DNA from: Chlorobiota bacterium
GTDB taxonomy: Bacteria > Bacteroidota > Bacteroidia > Bacteroidales > VadinHA17
Direction: 5' to 3'
Length of the DNA: 63,223 nt
NCBI GenBank assembly: GCA_013152085.1
Contig: JAADHC010000011.1
Location: 1-63,223 of the forward strand
Part shown: positions 61,633 to 63,223 of the stretch, piece by piece
How the letters are laid out: the number at the start of each line of letters is the position of its first letter
Position numbering within the stretch: the first letter of the stretch is position 1
Notes under the pieces: generated by a model
What the model saw: only the letters and a program-made list of their open reading frames with translations
Told to the model about the DNA's origin: nothing
Databases searched by the model: none
Program-made: the position numbers and the translations under genes

Positions 61633-61851
61633 CTACTTAGCATCACCCGATTTATTCTTGCAATCACATTTCAGACAAATTCCTGCCACTACAGCCACAA
61701 TCCCAAATCCGCTACCCAGTAAAATCCAGAAGAAATCTGGAGACATACGGAATTCCCAAACCAAGAATCCGAAGAATACCAATGCGGGAATACCAAGGAC
61801 ACCTATAAGCACACAGTAAAAACCTGTAAGATATAGAATTTCCTTTCTCAT
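61633..61851 (-). CDS. Small membrane protein, about 72 residues
   Basis: ATG 61851 (MRKEILY) begins two membrane helices (LTGFYCVLIGVLGIPALVFFGF and FWILLGSGFGIVAVVAGI), followed by a cysteine-bearing polar end (CLKCDCKNKSG). A longer frame to 61908 adds unlikely polar residues. The C-x-x-C-x-C cluster might bind a metal. I do not recognise a family. Divergent from the Crp/Fnr gene. Confidence 0.5.
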   Translation of the reverse strand: MRKEILYLTGFYCVLIGVLGIPALVFFGFLVWEFRMSPDFFWILLGSGFGIVAVVAGICLKCDCKNKSGDAK

Positions 61852-61926
61852 AATCCTACATATTTTTTTACATACGATTATATGAGTATTTCCATAAATT
61901 TTTTCCAAAAATCATATACAATATCC

Positions 61927-61945
61927 TATACCAGATTGTGGTATA
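61927..61945. promoter_or_regulatory. Inverted repeat in the Crp/Fnr promoter region
   Basis: TATACC-AGATTGT-GGTATA is a perfect 6-7-6 dyad between the divergent small membrane protein and the Crp/Fnr gene, 46 bases before the latter's start. A plausible operator for this or another regulator. Confidence 0.4.
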
Positions 61946-61990
61946 TATCACGTTTTTTAGGTACTTTTATACAGCATAAAAAACAGGTTT

Positions 61991-62668
61991 GTGGATAGCT
62001 GTAGAAACTGTCATATACATTCTGAAGCATACGGTGTGCTGAAGCCTCCGGAGATGGAACAATTTGAAAAGGGGTGTACACAAGTGCATTTTGAAAAAAG
62101 GGACAAAGTCACGACCGAAGGGGTTCCCACATCACATGTACTTTACCTGAAAAAAGGGTTATTGAAATTTTGCCTGAAAGGGTCCGGCGGAAAGGATCTG
62201 ATATTGCAAATCATGTCACCCGGATCCTTTGTGGGATTGCATGATGTATTTGCCGGTAAGGTTAGGTATTGCTCGGCAATAGCACTAACCAACGCAACAG
62301 TATGTTTTATCTCCCATGATGTTTTCACTATGCTGATCCGTAACAATGGAGATTTTGCGCTCGAAATCCTGAAGTATATCAGTCTAGAAGAAATTAAATA
62401 CTTTGTCCGCTTTCTGAATATGCAGGAAAAACAGGTTAACGGACGAGTGGCTGAGATGATTGTTTATCTGGCAGATGAAATATTTCATACCAACCGTTTT
62501 ACCATTGCGCTCACCCAAAGTGAAATGGGAACCATGATCGGTACTACCAGGGAAAGTGTAAGCCGTGTTATTAAAGAATTCAGGGATGACGGTATTCTGT
62601 CATGGCATCATCAGACTATCGAAATCCTGAATAAAGACCTGCTGGTAAAAATCAGTAAGGCTGGATAA
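61991..62668 (+). CDS. Crp/Fnr-family transcription regulator
   Basis: This 225-residue protein has a cyclic-nucleotide-binding-type sensor domain (HVLYLKKGLLKFCLKG near 49-64; I-M-S-P-G-S-F-V-G-L-H-D near 75-86). A long dimer helix and a winged helix follow, with ALTQSEMGTMIGTTRESVSRVIKEF near 180-204 as the recognition element. The N-terminus carries S-C-R-N-C (Cys 4 and 7) and Cys 29, an FNR-like spacing pattern that may hold an iron-sulfur cluster. The start is GTG 61991, as no ATG precedes the cysteines. Probably an oxygen, redox or NO sensor (inference). Confidence 0.85.
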   Translation: MDSCRNCHIHSEAYGVLKPPEMEQFEKGCTQVHFEKRDKVTTEGVPTSHVLYLKKGLLKFCLKGSGGKDLILQIMSPGSFVGLHDVFAGKVRYCSAIALTNATVCFISHDVFTMLIRNNGDFALEILKYISLEEIKYFVRFLNMQEKQVNGRVAEMIVYLADEIFHTNRFTIALTQSEMGTMIGTTRESVSRVIKEFRDDGILSWHHQTIEILNKDLLVKISKAG

Positions 62669-63223
62669 TCATTGAAGCTCCTCTCCGCCTTTTGAAAATA
62701 TAATCCCGGGATTACTCGCTTTACTCGTGATTCCCTTTCGGGAATCCCTGCAAATCCAAACCTAAACCCTTCGGGCCTGCCCTGACAATCACGATCATCC
62801 GGGATTCGTCAGGATTCTTTTATCCCTTCAGCTTTGTGAAAGTTAGTTTTCGACGGATATATAAAAAATCACTAACTCCGGGCTTCAGCCCGGTGAACCA
62901 CAAGATCCCCAAAAGAAGGGCTTTAGCCCACATCTAGGGCTTTAGCCCACATCTTTAATTACTAAAAAAAATATGAATGGGATTACAGCCTCGCTGCGTT
63001 CGGCTGTGATCCCTGAGGGGATGATCCCTGCAAAACCAAACCTAAACCCTTCGGGCCTGCCCTGACAATCACGATCATCCGGGATTCGTCAGGATTCTTT
63101 TATCCCTTCAACTTTGTGAAAGTTAGTTTTCGACGGATATATAAAAAATCACTAACTCCGGGCTTCAGCCCGGTGAACCACAAGCTCCCCAAAAGAAGGG
63201 CTTTAGCCCACATCTTTAATTAC
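62669..63223. repeat. Tandem pair of palindrome-rich intergenic repeats
   Basis: Bases 62744-62935 and 63024-63215 are a 192-bp direct repeat with only a few differences, 280 bases apart. Each copy holds CCGGGCT-TC-AGCCCGG and an AGGGCTTTAGCCC hairpin. In the first copy the 19-base unit AGGGCTTTAGCCCACATCT occurs twice in tandem (62917-62954). Each copy is preceded by another hairpin opening GGGATTAC and closing GTGAT(T)CCC. No gene is seen. The second copy reaches the window edge, so more copies may follow. Confidence 0.85.

Overview
The window looks like a chromosome segment of an anaerobic or microaerobic member of the Bacteroidota, probably order Bacteroidales. The lineage signs are Bacteroidota-type promoters (TAnnTTTG near -7, sometimes TTTG near -33), a tmRNA whose tag reads GETNFALAA, a short primary sigma factor, Rho with a long charged linker, a TonB-dependent receptor with STN and carboxypeptidase-like domains, DUF4249 and DUF4199 proteins, FISUMP-domain and bTHX proteins, and a full-length pyruvate:ferredoxin oxidoreductase. 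I see no tRNA or rRNA gene and no CRISPR array.

Layout. 1-5.8 kb: the 3' part of an M23 peptidase / TonB_C / plug-like fusion, a TPR protein, a REP-associated (RAYT) transposase with three REP palindromes (one inside its own gene), a LuxC-type acyl-CoA reductase and a pRiA4b ORF-3-like protein. 5.8-28.6 kb is mostly core genome: miaA, a Nudix hydrolase, two glycosyltransferases, SRP RNA, a Sua5/YrdC protein, trkA with two tandem trkH genes, comEC, a dihydroorotate-dehydrogenase-like protein, def-ruvX, nifJ, rho, the primary sigma gene, rpe and an AlaDH/PNT-family dehydrogenase. 28.7-33.5 kb: ssrA (tmRNA), followed by two structured repeat units whose right end copies the tmRNA 3' end. Beyond them lies an AT-rich accessory stretch with a caspase-like gene and an HATPase gene that are both cut at a shared head-to-head junction, a STAS-like gene and an unknown 407-residue protein.

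33.5-52.7 kb is an outer-membrane and glycan section: a small exported protein and TonB-dependent receptor, a divergent DUF4249 / MG2-like / GH144 operon, a Cys-type sulfatase, a GH2-GH127 pair, a class-C beta-lactamase-like hydrolase and a DUF5117-type zinc protease. The enzymes are mostly lipoproteins or exported, which fits extracellular breakdown of a complex, possibly sulfated glycan. No SusC/SusD pair is present here. 52.9-62.7 kb returns to mixed housekeeping: a PAP2 phosphatase, rlmN behind a 25-codon leader, DUF2905, DsrE, an EamA transporter, an isochorismatase-like hydrolase, aat, a membrane-anchored reductive-dehalogenase-like iron-sulfur protein, bTHX with a long basic tail, a DUF4918 uracil-DNA-glycosylase-like protein and a Crp/Fnr regulator. 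The window ends in a tandem pair of roughly 200-bp palindrome-rich repeats.

The most unusual signals are the tmRNA-linked structured repeats and the decayed caspase/HATPase/STAS island next to them, the REP embedded in its own transposase gene, the bTHX tail, and the peptidase-TonB-plug fusion. Function calls rest on motif recognition by eye; no database search or folding program was run.
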